Shown one piece after another: positions 52,028-62,475 of a DNA stretch of 64,000 bases. Under the pieces are notes generated by a model. That model worked only from the letters and a program-made list of their open reading frames with translations. It was not told the DNA's origin and did no database searches. Source of the stretch: Chrysophaeum taylorii (Eukaryota; Sar; Pelagophyceae; Pelagomonadales; Pelagomonadaceae); contig JAQMWT010000006.1 of assembly GCA_029834535.1 (NCBI GenBank), positions 1-64,000 of the forward strand, given 5' to 3'. Within the stretch, counting starts at the first letter, position 1. Each line of letters opens with the position of its first letter. The translations under genes and the position numbers were made by a program.

Positions 52028-52618
52028 CTAGACGTTCGTTCTCCTCGACGGTGCAGAGTGTGACAGCCTAATCCTTATGTAGCGAAAATGATATGGACGA
52101 TCAGGCAAAGCCGGAGAAGCCACCCACATTATTACTGCTACACAGAGGTACAGAGGTGACGGGGACTGATCTGGCTCCTTGCCAGAGTCCATGGTGCGGA
52201 TGAAGATCTCGCGCCGGACGTTCGTTCTAACGCCCCGCCACCAGATGGCAGAGTCCGCGTTGGAGTCGCGAAAGAGGCAGGTGAAGAAGAGTTTGTGGTC
52301 CGCCGAGCCGATCGCCTGATGGAGAAGAAGTTCATGACGAAGCCGAGGTAGTTGGTCGCGGGGGCCAATGCGGAGCCGCTGGCCCGCGTTATACTTTCTT
52401 CCTTTCTCGATAGTGCCCACATCCACCACGTACTTCGCATTCAGCTGGTGTAACCTCCGCTCCGTCGCTTTGGCCTCGCCGATGGCCGCGATGTCGGCGC
52501 CCAAGTCCTCGCCGTATTGCCCGCGCTCCACCGCCCACGCCAAGAACTTGCCGAAGATGATGCGCCTGTGGTTGGCCTGCGTGCTTCTGGTCCTCCTTTC
52601 AGAAGGTGACGTTCGCAC
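52028..52618 (-). CDS. Possible protein-coding remnant of unknown family
   Basis: A 196-codon open frame. Parts look like real protein: FLAWAVERGQYGEDLGADIA, LRHELLLHQAIGSADHKLFF, CLFRDSNADSAIWWRGVRTN and REIFIRTMDSGKEPDQSPSP. It has no convincing start context and lies among repeats, close to a LINE-piece end at 52690. It may be part of a decayed transposon or host gene. Not recognised. Confidence 0.3.
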   Translation of the reverse strand: MRTSPSERRTRSTQANHRRIIFGKFLAWAVERGQYGEDLGADIAAIGEAKATERRLHQLNAKYVVDVGTIEKGRKYNAGQRLRIGPRDQLPRLRHELLLHQAIGSADHKLFFTCLFRDSNADSAIWWRGVRTNVRREIFIRTMDSGKEPDQSPSPLYLCVAVIMWVASPALPDRPYHFRYIRIRLSHSAPSRRTNV

Positions 52619-53966
52619 AACGTTCGTACAACGTTTAACTCGACTCTTCCGAGCTTTTCAAAATTTTCAAAAATAACGGGATCCCTCCCCGGGTTTGGGT
52701 TTGTGGGGTAGGAGGGATGTGCCTGACGGGCGGAGATAAAAGTACGCGGGACCTAGTTGGGTTTGGGCCCTGACTTAGAGGAAAGTCAATCCCTTGGTTG
52801 AAAAACTAGCCCTATCGAAGAGAAGGTGTTGACCAAATTCAACCTAAGCGCCACACGAAACCTTCATTCTTCAGTCCACTTCGACTTCGGCCCTGGGTGT
52901 ACGTACGCACGACGTAGTCTGCCCCGAAGACGCCAGCGGCGTCGACACAAGCCGTGCTCGACACTCTCGTAACCAGGGGCGATGACTCCAATAGGCCCGA
53001 GCTTACTGTTGAGTTGGTCAGCGGTCAGCGAGTCGGAGCCAAAGACAAGCTGTTAAATTTGTTTCTGCAGCCCGCCATCGGTTCTAATGCGCTTGATTGT
53101 CGACACACTCAAGACGGCTTCCACAAGATCGGGTCCATATCGAGCCCGATCTTGGGCATCGCGCGACACGTCGGTACGAGCGAATCTACGCAGCAGCAGC
53201 CATAGACCCGTAGAACCTATCGATGGTGACGTGGCTCACTGCATGTGTATGACGCGGAAAATAGTTACGAGGGTTTGAGGCGACGGACGAGAAGTGCCGC
53301 AGCGCTTCGAGCCGAGTCCCGAGCGATACCACAAAGCCGCAGGGTTTCTCGGACGGATACGACGACGCGAAGAGGCCAGCAAGCTCGAGGGGGCCATTCT
53401 TTGTTTTCTCACGAGCCAGCACTACAGCGATGGGACTGGCGTCGGAGCCGCACTGCGGTAGCTCTGCTGCCACGATGATGTATGTGACTGGGGCCGTTGT
53501 TCGCGAATAAGAGCCGCAGAGTGAGAACCAAAGGTCTCTAGTTTGTAGTGGCTGAGCTGGCGAGGTAAGCAAGTTTAATTTCGGCCGAGGTGAGGTATGT
53601 GGGCGAGGGAGGAGGAGGGTGCGCGAGATTTTTTCAGACGCGAGGGACGTGGAGTTCCATTGCCGTGCGGCGTAGGCTTTGTGGGGTCGCGGCGCGACAC
53701 GAGACCCGTCACTCGATCGATCACCTGGTCTTTGCTGGTTTCGCGTTGTGGACCACCACGCGTATGATGTTACTAACTACTTTGAGCCTGCCATCATCAT
53801 CACCACCACCATAGTTCCTGTTGACCAAAGTATGTGTTGTTCTCCTGGGCGCGGCGGGTCGGACTTGAATCGACCGAAAAAGAAAGCTTAGGGTAAAGGA
53901 TTGTTCGTTCGCTTGTCAGAAAGAAATTCAAGGGCCCTCGGCGAACTTAGGTAGACATAGCGACGA
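52619..53966. other. Spacer with repeat pieces
   Basis: 52685-52765 matches 33765-33835 (gtttgtggggtaggagggatgtg...). 52790-52830 carries the gttgaaaaactagccct block. A coding-like minus-strand stretch at about 53285-53490 (IIVAAELPQCGSDASPIAVV, GPLELAGLFASSYPSE) may be a fragment. No whole gene recognised. Confidence 0.4.
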
Positions 53967-55079
53967 ATGGCAGAGGAGAAGGCCGAGCTCAAGGCGAGGA
54001 TAAAGGCGAGCAAGGATCGCGTCAAGGTCCTTTCGGAGCAGGTCCAGGCTGCGATCAAGGCAAAGCCAAGTCCGCTGCGCGCGGATGCAGTGGGCTGGTC
54101 AGGTCGTGTAAAGGCGAAGCGAAAGCTCGCAGGACACTTTGGGAAGGTGGTGTCGATCACGTGGGCGAGGGATGGGGTGCGCGCGATGACGGCAGCGCAA
54201 GACGGGAATGTCATCGTGTGGAACGCTCCGCACGCCAAGAAGGCGTCGCTCGTACCGCTCAAGTCGAGCTGGGTCATGTTTGCGGAGATGACGCAAGATG
54301 GCGCCGAGCTGTTCGCTACGGGGGGTCTGGACAACGCGGCGACCATCTGGCGCACGCCGGGTTTGGGAAACTTGCACAAACTGGAGGGCGAGTGGTACGG
54401 GCACGAGGGCTACGTTTGCTCCGCGAGATTTGTGGGCGACTCCAAGCTCGTCACGACCAGCGGCGACGGCACGGCGGCCTTATGGGATCTCAACAAGCCC
54501 CAGACGCGCAAGACCGACAAGGAGATCGACGACCGCGTCACAATTTATCGCGGCCACGAGAAGGATGTCTCGTCGATCGACTTGGACCCTATCAAGACTG
54601 ACAACTTTGTCACGTCCTCGACCGACGGCACTTGCATGCTCTGGAGTTTGAGCCAGCCCACGCCCAACGCCGTCATGCGTCTCGTGGCTCCCATCAAACG
54701 CCAGCACTGCGACATCAACAAGGCCAAGTTCATGCCAACTGGAATGGCCGTCGCGATGGCTACCGAGGCCCGCGGTGCCCTCCTCTACGATACTCGCACC
54801 CGAGCGCCCCTCAACACGTTCAACGTCTCCACCCCGGCGGACGTGCAGGATTCTGCCAAGTACTCCCTCGCCTTCTCCAAGTCGGGCCGCCTCCTCTTCG
54901 TCGCCTGCGAGGACTCTTCCATCGAGATCTGGGACACTCTCCTTCCCGACGCTACCAAACCCCTGCAGACATTGGCCAACGTGCACACCGCGCGCGTCAC
55001 CGACGTCGCCGTGCCCGCCTCGGGCCTCTGTCTCGGCGCCGTCTCATGGGACACCTTCGGCTCTGTCACCAACCCGTGA
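53967..55079 (+). CDS. Heterotrimeric G-protein beta subunit
   Basis: 370 aa. An N-terminal coiled coil (AEEKAELKARIKASKDRVKV, to about residue 40) is the usual contact for the gamma subunit. A seven-bladed WD40 propeller follows: KRKLAGHFGKVVSITWARDG, DGNVIVWNAPHAKK, DNAATIWRTPG, GHEGYVCSARFVGDSKLVTT followed by SGDGTAALWDL, GHEKDVSSIDLDP with STDGTCMLWSL, DTRTRAPLNTF, and a last blade ending VSWDTFGS. The TSGDGTAALWDL-type repeats and total length (about 340-370 aa) are those of G-beta, not of general WD proteins. It would couple membrane receptors to effectors together with alpha and gamma. No introns are seen, and the ATG is the first Met. Confidence 0.9.
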   Translation: MAEEKAELKARIKASKDRVKVLSEQVQAAIKAKPSPLRADAVGWSGRVKAKRKLAGHFGKVVSITWARDGVRAMTAAQDGNVIVWNAPHAKKASLVPLKSSWVMFAEMTQDGAELFATGGLDNAATIWRTPGLGNLHKLEGEWYGHEGYVCSARFVGDSKLVTTSGDGTAALWDLNKPQTRKTDKEIDDRVTIYRGHEKDVSSIDLDPIKTDNFVTSSTDGTCMLWSLSQPTPNAVMRLVAPIKRQHCDINKAKFMPTGMAVAMATEARGALLYDTRTRAPLNTFNVSTPADVQDSAKYSLAFSKSGRLLFVACEDSSIEIWDTLLPDATKPLQTLANVHTARVTDVAVPASGLCLGAVSWDTFGSVTNP

Positions 55080-55976
55080 CAAACTGACGGACGGACAGAC
55101 AGACGTGTGCATGTTTAGTGAAGTCTTGTGTGCTCTTTTCTTTCATCTCAGGTTTTTTTTTTCCTCGAAAATGAGCGCGCGCGAGTGAAAGACGCCTCAA
55201 AAATTGAGATCAATAGGCGAGTTTGGGGGATAGATAGGCCTCTCAACCAAGCACGCGTACGTGCGTGCGCCGCTGCTGCGACGTTCTCGGGATAATCAGG
55301 GATTCAAGTCCAATTTTGTGGTAGGTATAAGAAGAGTCGAAAGTAGGTCTTCCGAATCGCCATCTGACTCCTTGCCTAATTTCTGCACACGCGGGCAGCC
55401 AACCAGATGTTCCCGTCGAGTAGCACCGGCTTTTCGGCGGCATCTCGAGAGGCGGCGGCCTTGGTCAGCTGCCTAACTGCCCGTCGTTCGCGGGTCCCAG
55501 TAACTCACAACACTCACTGGTGCGCCCCCGGTCGTTGATCTCGCCCACACCATCTCTTTCTCGACTGGAATTGTGTTGCTCGCGCTCCGTACAAGCTATT
55601 AAAGGAGGAGAATCGGCTCTCCGAGACAGATCCCCCGGGTCGCCATCGAGTCGGGAAGAAGAACAACAAAAAAAACAACAACAAGGGTAATAATTTGGGA
55701 AGCATGCGCGGTTCTGTCGAAGAAGAAGCAGTCAGCCGAGCATGAGAGATGACATGATGAGGCCCAGGGCGCGGAGGAGGGGTCACGATCTCGGGGAAAA
55801 AAAGAGTCAGTCAGTCCGTCCGTCCGTCAGTCCATCCGTCAGTCCGTCCGTCCGTCCGTCTTCACTCGGTCGCGTCTCCGCTCGGTCGTCGTAGATGAAC
55901 GAACGTTGGCGCAGTACGTCTGTTATGTTGTTCTTGCATAACAAAAGCCAAGAAACAACGAAGGAAAAGAGAAAAA
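55080..55976. other. Spacer with (GTCC)n microsatellite
   Basis: 55806-55860 is a run of gtcagtccgtccgtcc tetranucleotides. Otherwise AT/GC-mixed DNA without a recognisable gene. Confidence 0.6.
55806..55860 (+). repeat. (CCGT)n microsatellite
   Basis: About 14 tetranucleotide units with a few variants. It is the same unit type (reverse complement ACGG) as the tract at 58417. Confidence 0.9.
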
Positions 55977-57818
55977 CTAGTCGATGATGATGTTGTGAGC
56001 GAGGTCGGGCCTGGAGGTGGACTTGTGTATGATTTCGTTCCAGCCGAGGGTGTTAGCGAGGTGTCGGACGTCCGTCTGGAGGATTCTGCGCTGTCGGCGG
56101 AGCTCTGCGCCGGCGGTCCTGTCGAAGACGAGCATCCAGAGGGGTCCGATGGAGCGCGCAACGTTCCAGAATGACTCGGAGGCGATGATTGAGGTCGCGG
56201 AGACGAAGGGCATAAAGAAGAAGAAGGCGACCGCGCGCTCGTAGCAGAAGAGGTTGAAGACGACGGCGGTGTATACGAAGTGGAGAATGGGAATAAAAAT
56301 CATGCCGACGAGGACCTTCCAGGTAGCCACCACGTCGTTGCCAACCAGCTTGACGCGCGAGGAGGCGACGGCTTGCTTGGCCTTGCGGCGGGAGATGACT
56401 TCGGCCAGGAGGAGAAGCGGCGACGCGAGGAGCAAACCCGGAACCAGGGCTACGGCGTAGAAGGCAAGGATCGCAAAACGAAACCCCAGGATCGCGAGGG
56501 CGTCGAGGGGCTCGAGCGTATCGCCGAGGGAGACGCGGCGGTCGTGGATCTTGTACTGCTTGAGTTTCTCGTTGTAGTCGGAGACGCGCGCGAGCAATGC
56601 CTTCACTTCCGGGCGCTCGTAGTCGCCCTTGTCGAGAAAGCAGCTCGCAAAGCCGCGCGTGATGGCGACCTTCTGGTCGATCGAGAGGCTCGCGTCGTCG
56701 GCGACGTAGAGACGGCGGAGCATGTAGAGGAGCTCTTGGGTGTTGTGGTCGGGCGCCTGCACCGTCACCGCCTTGACCGCCGTCAGGATCTGCTGCATGA
56801 GCTGGTCGGCCGCGTGCCGCTTGGTGGCCGGGTCCTTGTACTCGTCGATCAGTTTCTGGGGGATCTCGAAGGGTTCCCCGTAATCCACAAAGACGCGCGA
56901 CCGGAACCGGTGGCCCGAGAAGTAGTTGAGCCCGACGGCCGCGACGCGCAGCTTGGATCGGAGCGGTTCGCCGTGGCGCTCGCACGCGCCGAGGGCCATC
57001 ACGGCGATCCCGGCCTTGAGGGGGAGCAGGCTGGCTCTGTCGTGGGAGCCACCCTCCGGGAAGATCCCGATCACCCCGTCGCTCGACAAGGTCGAGTAGA
57101 CGGCGTCGTACATGTCGTCGTGGTTGAGCTTTGGCACGACCTTGAAGGCGCACGGCGCTTCCGGGTCGTCGACGGGTACGCCTTCCGATGTCGTGAATCC
57201 CGAGGCCAGCGCGAGGACCGTGTCGGAGGCGACCTCCGTGCACTTCCCCGACATGGCCCCCTTCCAGCTCCCGGTCGTCAGGACGAGCTGCGAGCCGACG
57301 CCGACTTGCTCGGAAAACTTCGTGTTGGCGCCGTGAACGATAACCTTGCCCTCGGCGGACACCACGATCTTGTCGATGAGGCCGCGGCCCTCCTTCGCGA
57401 GGTCCTGGGGGCGCTCCACGGGCACGGCCCCCACGGTGCGCGCAAAAAACGCGACTAGATCCGCGAGGCCGCGCTTGTATCTCATCGATTTTGCCGCGCA
57501 CAAAAACCCGATTGGTCGCTCGAATGTTTTCATCACTATCATCGGGTCCAGGAACTGGTTCGAGTGCGGCGCGATCGCCAGCAGCATGGGGGCGCGGGAC
57601 GTATTCAGTTTGTGCGCGCCAACGCACACGATCTGCCGGAAGAACACGTCCGTGCACCCCCCCAGAAAGTTCGTCACGAGCTGTCGCGACGATACGTTCA
57701 GCAGAATCCACGACAGGCAAAACGCCGACCCGCAGATCGTCGACAGGAGGGGGGGAAACCCGTACGCATTCAATGTCGACGTCGACCCAACGGCGGCCCA
57801 CAGCAGCCACCCGAACAT
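55977..57818 (-). CDS. Glycerol-3-phosphate/DHAP acyltransferase, GPT2/SCT1-like
   Basis: 613 aa. Two N-terminal hydrophobic stretches (about 1-40). Acyltransferase core: LLAIAPHSNQFLDPMIVM with the H-S-N-Q-F-x-D block (His85, Asp91), then GAVPVERPQDL, and GIFPEGGSHDRASLLPLKAG for the glycerol-phosphate site. The spacing and the HSNQFLD variant are those of yeast Gpt2/Sct1 rather than plsC. A long insert after GVGSQLVLTT is also a feature of that group. Several more hydrophobic segments at about 445-560 form the C-terminal membrane part. It acts in the ER at the first step of glycerolipid synthesis. Divergent from the small gene at 57916 across 97 bp. Confidence 0.88.
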   Translation of the reverse strand: MFGWLLWAAVGSTSTLNAYGFPPLLSTICGSAFCLSWILLNVSSRQLVTNFLGGCTDVFFRQIVCVGAHKLNTSRAPMLLAIAPHSNQFLDPMIVMKTFERPIGFLCAAKSMRYKRGLADLVAFFARTVGAVPVERPQDLAKEGRGLIDKIVVSAEGKVIVHGANTKFSEQVGVGSQLVLTTGSWKGAMSGKCTEVASDTVLALASGFTTSEGVPVDDPEAPCAFKVVPKLNHDDMYDAVYSTLSSDGVIGIFPEGGSHDRASLLPLKAGIAVMALGACERHGEPLRSKLRVAAVGLNYFSGHRFRSRVFVDYGEPFEIPQKLIDEYKDPATKRHAADQLMQQILTAVKAVTVQAPDHNTQELLYMLRRLYVADDASLSIDQKVAITRGFASCFLDKGDYERPEVKALLARVSDYNEKLKQYKIHDRRVSLGDTLEPLDALAILGFRFAILAFYAVALVPGLLLASPLLLLAEVISRRKAKQAVASSRVKLVGNDVVATWKVLVGMIFIPILHFVYTAVVFNLFCYERAVAFFFFMPFVSATSIIASESFWNVARSIGPLWMLVFDRTAGAELRRQRRILQTDVRHLANTLGWNEIIHKSTSRPDLAHNIIID

Positions 57819-57915
57819 GAGCGAGACTGCTTCAAATCACTTCAATGTCGAACAAAAAAAAACCCTGCCCAATCGAATCGATCCCAGATAGGATTTTACG
57901 TAAATAAACCCTTGT

Positions 57916-58338
57916 ATGATCGAGGTGTGCCGCGGTCGCGTGGCAGCGTGTGGCGTCGTCGGCGTGATCATCGCAGGGCTCATGACCGTCCTCCCGGGCA
58001 CCTTCCTCAGCATCTTCGAGGAGTGGCACACTTCGCGCACCATCGTAAGGAGGACCCCATGGCGCCTCGTGCTGTGGAAGTCCGGCACCTTTGTCGGAGA
58101 CTTCCAGGACTTTTTTATCGACTGCGCCAACTTCATCCTTCAAGCGCTTGGCGAGGGGAGGGGCGGCCGCCGAGCGGCGGCGCTCTCGCTTCTCGCGGCC
58201 TCTACGGTGCTGGGGACTGTCGCGGTGGCAGTGGTCCTCGGTCTCGCGGCGGCCGCCTTCTTCGCCGCCATCAGAATCGTCGCACGCACGAGGCTCCGAC
58301 GGTTTCTCATCAAACCCCAAGGAGACCACCACGTCTAA
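57916..58338 (+). CDS. Small membrane protein, two helices
   Basis: 140 aa from ATG 57916. A first hydrophobic helix at about residues 10-30 (ACGVVGVIIAGLMTVLPGTF) and a second at about 88-115 (LSLLAASTVLGTVAVAVVLG, AAAFFAAI) are separated by a soluble loop with FEEWHTSRTIVRRTPWRLVL. The C-terminal tail is basic. Family not recognised. It pairs head-to-head with the acyltransferase, which may mean shared regulation, and ends just before the microsatellite at 58417. Confidence 0.6.
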   Translation: MIEVCRGRVAACGVVGVIIAGLMTVLPGTFLSIFEEWHTSRTIVRRTPWRLVLWKSGTFVGDFQDFFIDCANFILQALGEGRGGRRAAALSLLAASTVLGTVAVAVVLGLAAAAFFAAIRIVARTRLRRFLIKPQGDHHV

Positions 58339-58416
58339 TCATTTTATATCTAAAGTCCCCGAGGGACTACGATTTTGTTGTTGTTGTCTCTCTCGGAAGA
58401 TGGTCCCTTGCGCAAC

Positions 58417-58558
58417 GGGCGGACGGACGGACGGACGGACGGGCGGACGGACGGACGGGCGGACGGACGGACGGACGTACGGACGGGCGGACGGACGGAC
58501 GGACGTACGGACGGACGGACGGACGGACGGACGGACGGACGGACGTACGGACGGACGT
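58417..58558 (+). repeat. (GGAC)n microsatellite with GGCG and GTAC variants
   Basis: About 140 bp of ggacggacggac with gggcggac and gtacggac interruptions. It is open in several frames and yields TDGR repeats, but that is by-product. Confidence 0.95.
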
Positions 58559-60097
58559 CCATGCGATGTGTCCGTGCCCCGGGTCCTTGTGCCAAGGAAA
58601 CCCACCCGTTGGCGCCAGAGGATCAACAACCAGCAGAATCTTCTTCTCCACATCCTCCGCCGCGTCATCATCCATGCTTGAGCGCCAACCCCGCCTAAGT
58701 TCGATTTCCTGATTTGTGGTTTCAAGTCCTGCGACCGGTCTTAGAGAAATACGTTCGTCGCCGCCGCCGCCGCGGTAAATTCTGATTCTGGCAGACACAC
58801 CCGATATGCTGCTGATTATTGGTCTTTGTGTGTGGAACCGTGTGTGGCTTAGTGTCAATTTGAAGTCGGTGGGAACTTTCGGAGATTCTCCATTAAGAAT
58901 CGGTGATAGATGTATTCAACTCGACGTAGTTTGGTTTTGGAAATGCAGCGCTCGACGGGCGTCTCTTCCGCCGTTGCGTTGACTTGGATTTTCTTGGAGA
59001 CTCGGTGTCTATGCGCGTTTGGCACGAAAATCATTTATTCACCCAGGAAGCGGTGTCTCTGCTATCAACATCGCTCTAAATGCTCGGAAGCCGATGAAAA
59101 CTCCAATTACGTGCTTTGCCATCGACCTTGTCGATTTCATCGGGCTACGCCGCAACCTCCATATAAGCAAGCAATCGACATCAACAGCCAAGGGCAAGAA
59201 CTTGACGCGTCATCGGACCCCCGGTTTCAACAACGTCAAGCTGCGATAAGTCGGGTGTTTGCACGATGTGCACCATAAAACGAAGTCCGCAGAGTGGTAC
59301 AGTTTTAGAACGAGGTGGCTGTTGGCACGGCTGAATAATGCACTGTTAAGAGCGAACGAACGAACGAACGAAGGAAGGAAGGACGGTGTAGCAAGCTCGG
59401 ATGCCCTTCGCGATCTGTGGTGTCCAGCGACTTTTCGACGGCACTAAGGTTCACGTTCAAGTTGGCTCGGGGCGTCATGAAATTCAAGTTGGCGTAGATC
59501 GCTGGTTGTTGAGACAGTCGCCGGACGCGTCACTCATCTGGACGGGATCACCAGGAGGGGATGGAATGAATTTGAAAAAAAAAGCGACACAATTCCATTT
59601 GGTCGCAAGATTCTTGAGCAATTCCAGGACTACATTCTGAGACTCATCGCTGCTGCTTGTAATGGCGAATTCGCCGGCTCCTCATCCTTCGCCTCCTCTT
59701 CGGGAAGAGGGGAAATCGTAGTATGTGCAGTTCACTCGACACCACGTACACGTCGCCAAGTCCACTGGTGAGCACAACAATCCGAGTACGACATCGATGT
59801 CGATGATGAAGAGTCCGGTGCCGAGACGTCTGATCGCCTGTAGTCCTCGCAACTCCTCGCTCTGCCCTTGATGACGCACCTTCTTCTTTTTTTCGCGCCT
59901 CTGCTCCTCGCACTAACACCAACGCCGGCCCCTCTGGCTTGAAGACCTTCTTCTCCTCGGCCTAACAAACTCTCTCTGCCGCGTGCTTTGCCATTTTCAT
60001 GCCTGTTCGCGTCGTAGCCTTGAGCCGTTAGTCCCGGCTTGGGCTTCTTCCTGGCCCTCTTTAAAAATGGAGCAATTGGCCACCCGACAGCGTTCTG
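58559..60097. other. Spacer, no gene recognised
   Basis: A tetranucleotide run (gaacgaacgaacgaag, 59352-59375) and several short open frames with no motif support. Composition is more AT-rich than in the gene islands. Confidence 0.4.
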
Positions 60098-60787
60098 TTG
60101 CCTGCTGCGCGGTTTGTCGTCCCTGATCACACGCCTCGGTGTTGTTACCTCCCTGGTTCATTCGAATTACTTGAAAATCTTTTGACTTCGCGTCCACATT
60201 CCACGTTGAAGACGGCGCGACAGAGTTATGTGGGGCTTATACTATGCTGCTGCATCATCTCGTACTTGCAAGAAGGGGAAGTTATGTTTGATGATCACGA
60301 ATGCCTTGAGCAACTAGGGCCCGAAGCAAGGACGAAGCAGCATCTTGGTCGTTTTTTTGAACTCCAAGACCCGCAACTTGTAAGCTTCGGTGATCTGTGC
60401 GCGCCCCCTGCTCTCGGACAGTACGGTCGCGGTCGAGTATTCATCGAGAGTCACCGAGGTCGCATACATAATTCGCCATCTCGTCACGCGAAGACCATCG
60501 TCGACGATGCAGTGTTGACGTGTGTTCTTAGTCATCATCGCCCGGTACCAGTTCGTTTTGAGCGTCATGTAAGAATTGCCGCGTCGTGGCTGGCTCATTT
60601 GCTGATTCATCGCGTTCTGTACGCGCTATCGCCCATTTTTGTGTGTCGGTCGGAGTCGCGACGTCTACACGGATACCCACCGGATGAAAAGGCTACGCCG
60701 ACGCAGACACCTAACAGACGCAGACGCCCGCCGACTCTCCGCGCCAGCTGGCTATCCGATGGATCCATGGTGTATCGGCATCCGTAG
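60098..60787 (+). CDS. Possible 229-codon ORF of unknown family
   Basis: A single long open frame. The middle (LPGSFELLENLLTSRPHSTL, EVMFDDHECLEQLGPEARTK, QHLGRFFELQDPQLVSFGDL) is plausible, but the rest is Arg/His-rich and the opposite strand also has a fairly long frame in the same place (60314-60610). I cannot tell which is coding, or whether both are relics. Confidence 0.25.
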   Translation: MPAARFVVPDHTPRCCYLPGSFELLENLLTSRPHSTLKTARQSYVGLILCCCIISYLQEGEVMFDDHECLEQLGPEARTKQHLGRFFELQDPQLVSFGDLCAPPALGQYGRGRVFIESHRGRIHNSPSRHAKTIVDDAVLTCVLSHHRPVPVRFERHVRIAASWLAHLLIHRVLYALSPIFVCRSESRRLHGYPPDEKATPTQTPNRRRRPPTLRASWLSDGSMVYRHP

Positions 60788-62475
60788 GTCCCCCGTTCGC
60801 GGATTCTCGCGGTCACCATCCGTATCCAATCCGAACACTATCCACGTCTGTGAGCTTTCTTGCGCGAGATGGCCGTGGGTGGAAAGTCGTTCAGATCGAC
60901 CCAGCTCCAAGCCAGCACGCAAGGGCTATCGAAGTCTGTCTTTTTCGGATTTATTCCTCGGGACAATACATCGACGGACGCGTGATTCGTAACGTCGGTG
61001 AAGTCGAGAGTCATCAGCACGCGCGATTCTACTCTTGGGCCCTACATCCTTGAAGCCGCCACCGGAGCCTGCGATTGCGCGGTTGCGCGAAACTAACGCG
61101 AGCGCCGCCCGTCGGCGAATCACCGCCCCTTGCTGCGCATTGATGCCGCGGCTCCAGGACGCACGCCCTGATTGTTGTCTCGAGTTCTGAGCCGACGTCC
61201 GAATCACACCGCCCAGCACCGCTCTAGGATGGAAACTGTCGAGTTGCCGGGCACAGTTCAAGCCTGTCGCAGAGACTGCTCCCTTGTAGGCAGCGGCGAC
61301 GCACTCGTCTAGAAGAACACGTCGTCTAAAATGACGATCCTTTCGCGCTGGCGCGCCCCGGTTTTCAGACGATTTCAAAAAGCTGCGATTTAAATACGTC
61401 TAGGGAGGTCCCCTCTTCGACGTACAACGGCATGCCATAATGTGCGGTGTAGTAACACGGAAAGTCTCACGAGTGAAACTGGCCCTGTACGACGGGCTTG
61501 ATTTTACTGTAATCTCCCTGACAGACGACAAACAACCCGTGGAAGACGGAAGCGCGGAGTGCCGCGTGATGAGGCAAATGGTGTCAGAGGCTCAAGTATG
61601 GGGTCTTCGAAGCAGACGCCGCGGAGCAGGCCGTGGTCTACAACACGAAAGGTGCGAGCAAAAATTGGACAGTGGCGTGCGTTGTCGAAGACTGTGAGCG
61701 AATACGCGAAACCAGGCTTGTAGTACGTGTGGCCTTATTCGCATAACGCGCGGTGACCGAATCCGAAACGGTCTTGGTAACGACGGCGTCGGGTAGCCAA
61801 AGGTCCTGGGGAACGAAGTGGTCTGGCTCCAGCTGTGGGCGGGGAAGCGCGACCGAATGGCGCTCTCGAGATCGCTCCCATCCAGTGGGTGTCGAGCAAA
61901 AATAGCCAGCCATCCATGTTTGCTGCGAAGAGAGGAGAGGGCCAGCCCGCGAGGAGTTCTACCACCGGTCATACGCGGAGTGGTGTGACGTCCTGCTGGG
62001 CGGGCACGCTGGTCTGGGATGCCTAAGAAAGCGAGATGGTTGAAGAAGGTTAGAGCGTACCCGCAGCACTACAACGAGCTCGCCTCGGACGCGACTCTTC
62101 GACGCCGGCGGGAGGGGACCGTGGAGCGGCTGCGCATACCACGCAGAAACGGATGCGTCTTGGTAGGTTGAGCTTGTTGCGCGCGCGAAATATTATGCGC
62201 TCAGATCGAGAAAGGGACTTATAGTCTGTGCGCTGCAGAGTGCCCGAGCATCTCCTTCTCCGACTCGCCATCGACGGCGGGTGATTCGTCGACGATAGAT
62301 AACGATACCGACGAGAAGATCAAACCAGGGACGATATCAGGAGCCTGCTGCGAGCTCGGAGACGAGTCTCTTTCGCACGACGAACCAAATACCGCGTCTG
62401 TCGCGTTAGTGTTCTCTCCGACATCAAGTGTGACGTCTTCTGGTTCGCTTCCGGAATCGCAAAGCTCGTCGCCTC
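60788..62475. other. Degenerate region with scattered coding-like fragments
   Basis: Plus-strand pieces look like protein but lie in different frames: ARDGRGWKVVQIDPAPSQHA at about 60865, VVYNTKGASKNWTVACVVED at about 61635, REEFYHRSYAEWCDVLLGG at about 61950. They may be exons or a decayed gene or transposon. No family recognised. Confidence 0.3.

Noticed and set aside
56053-57810. 585-codon minus-strand frame inside the acyltransferase
   Set aside because: Off-frame of the certain acyltransferase; the product is Arg/Pro-rich without motifs.
58417-58558. CRISPR-like array
   Set aside because: Simple tetranucleotide repeat without spacers, in a eukaryotic genome.
58339-58858. Frames of TDGR/RPSV repeats
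   Set aside because: They are translations of the (GGAC)n microsatellite.
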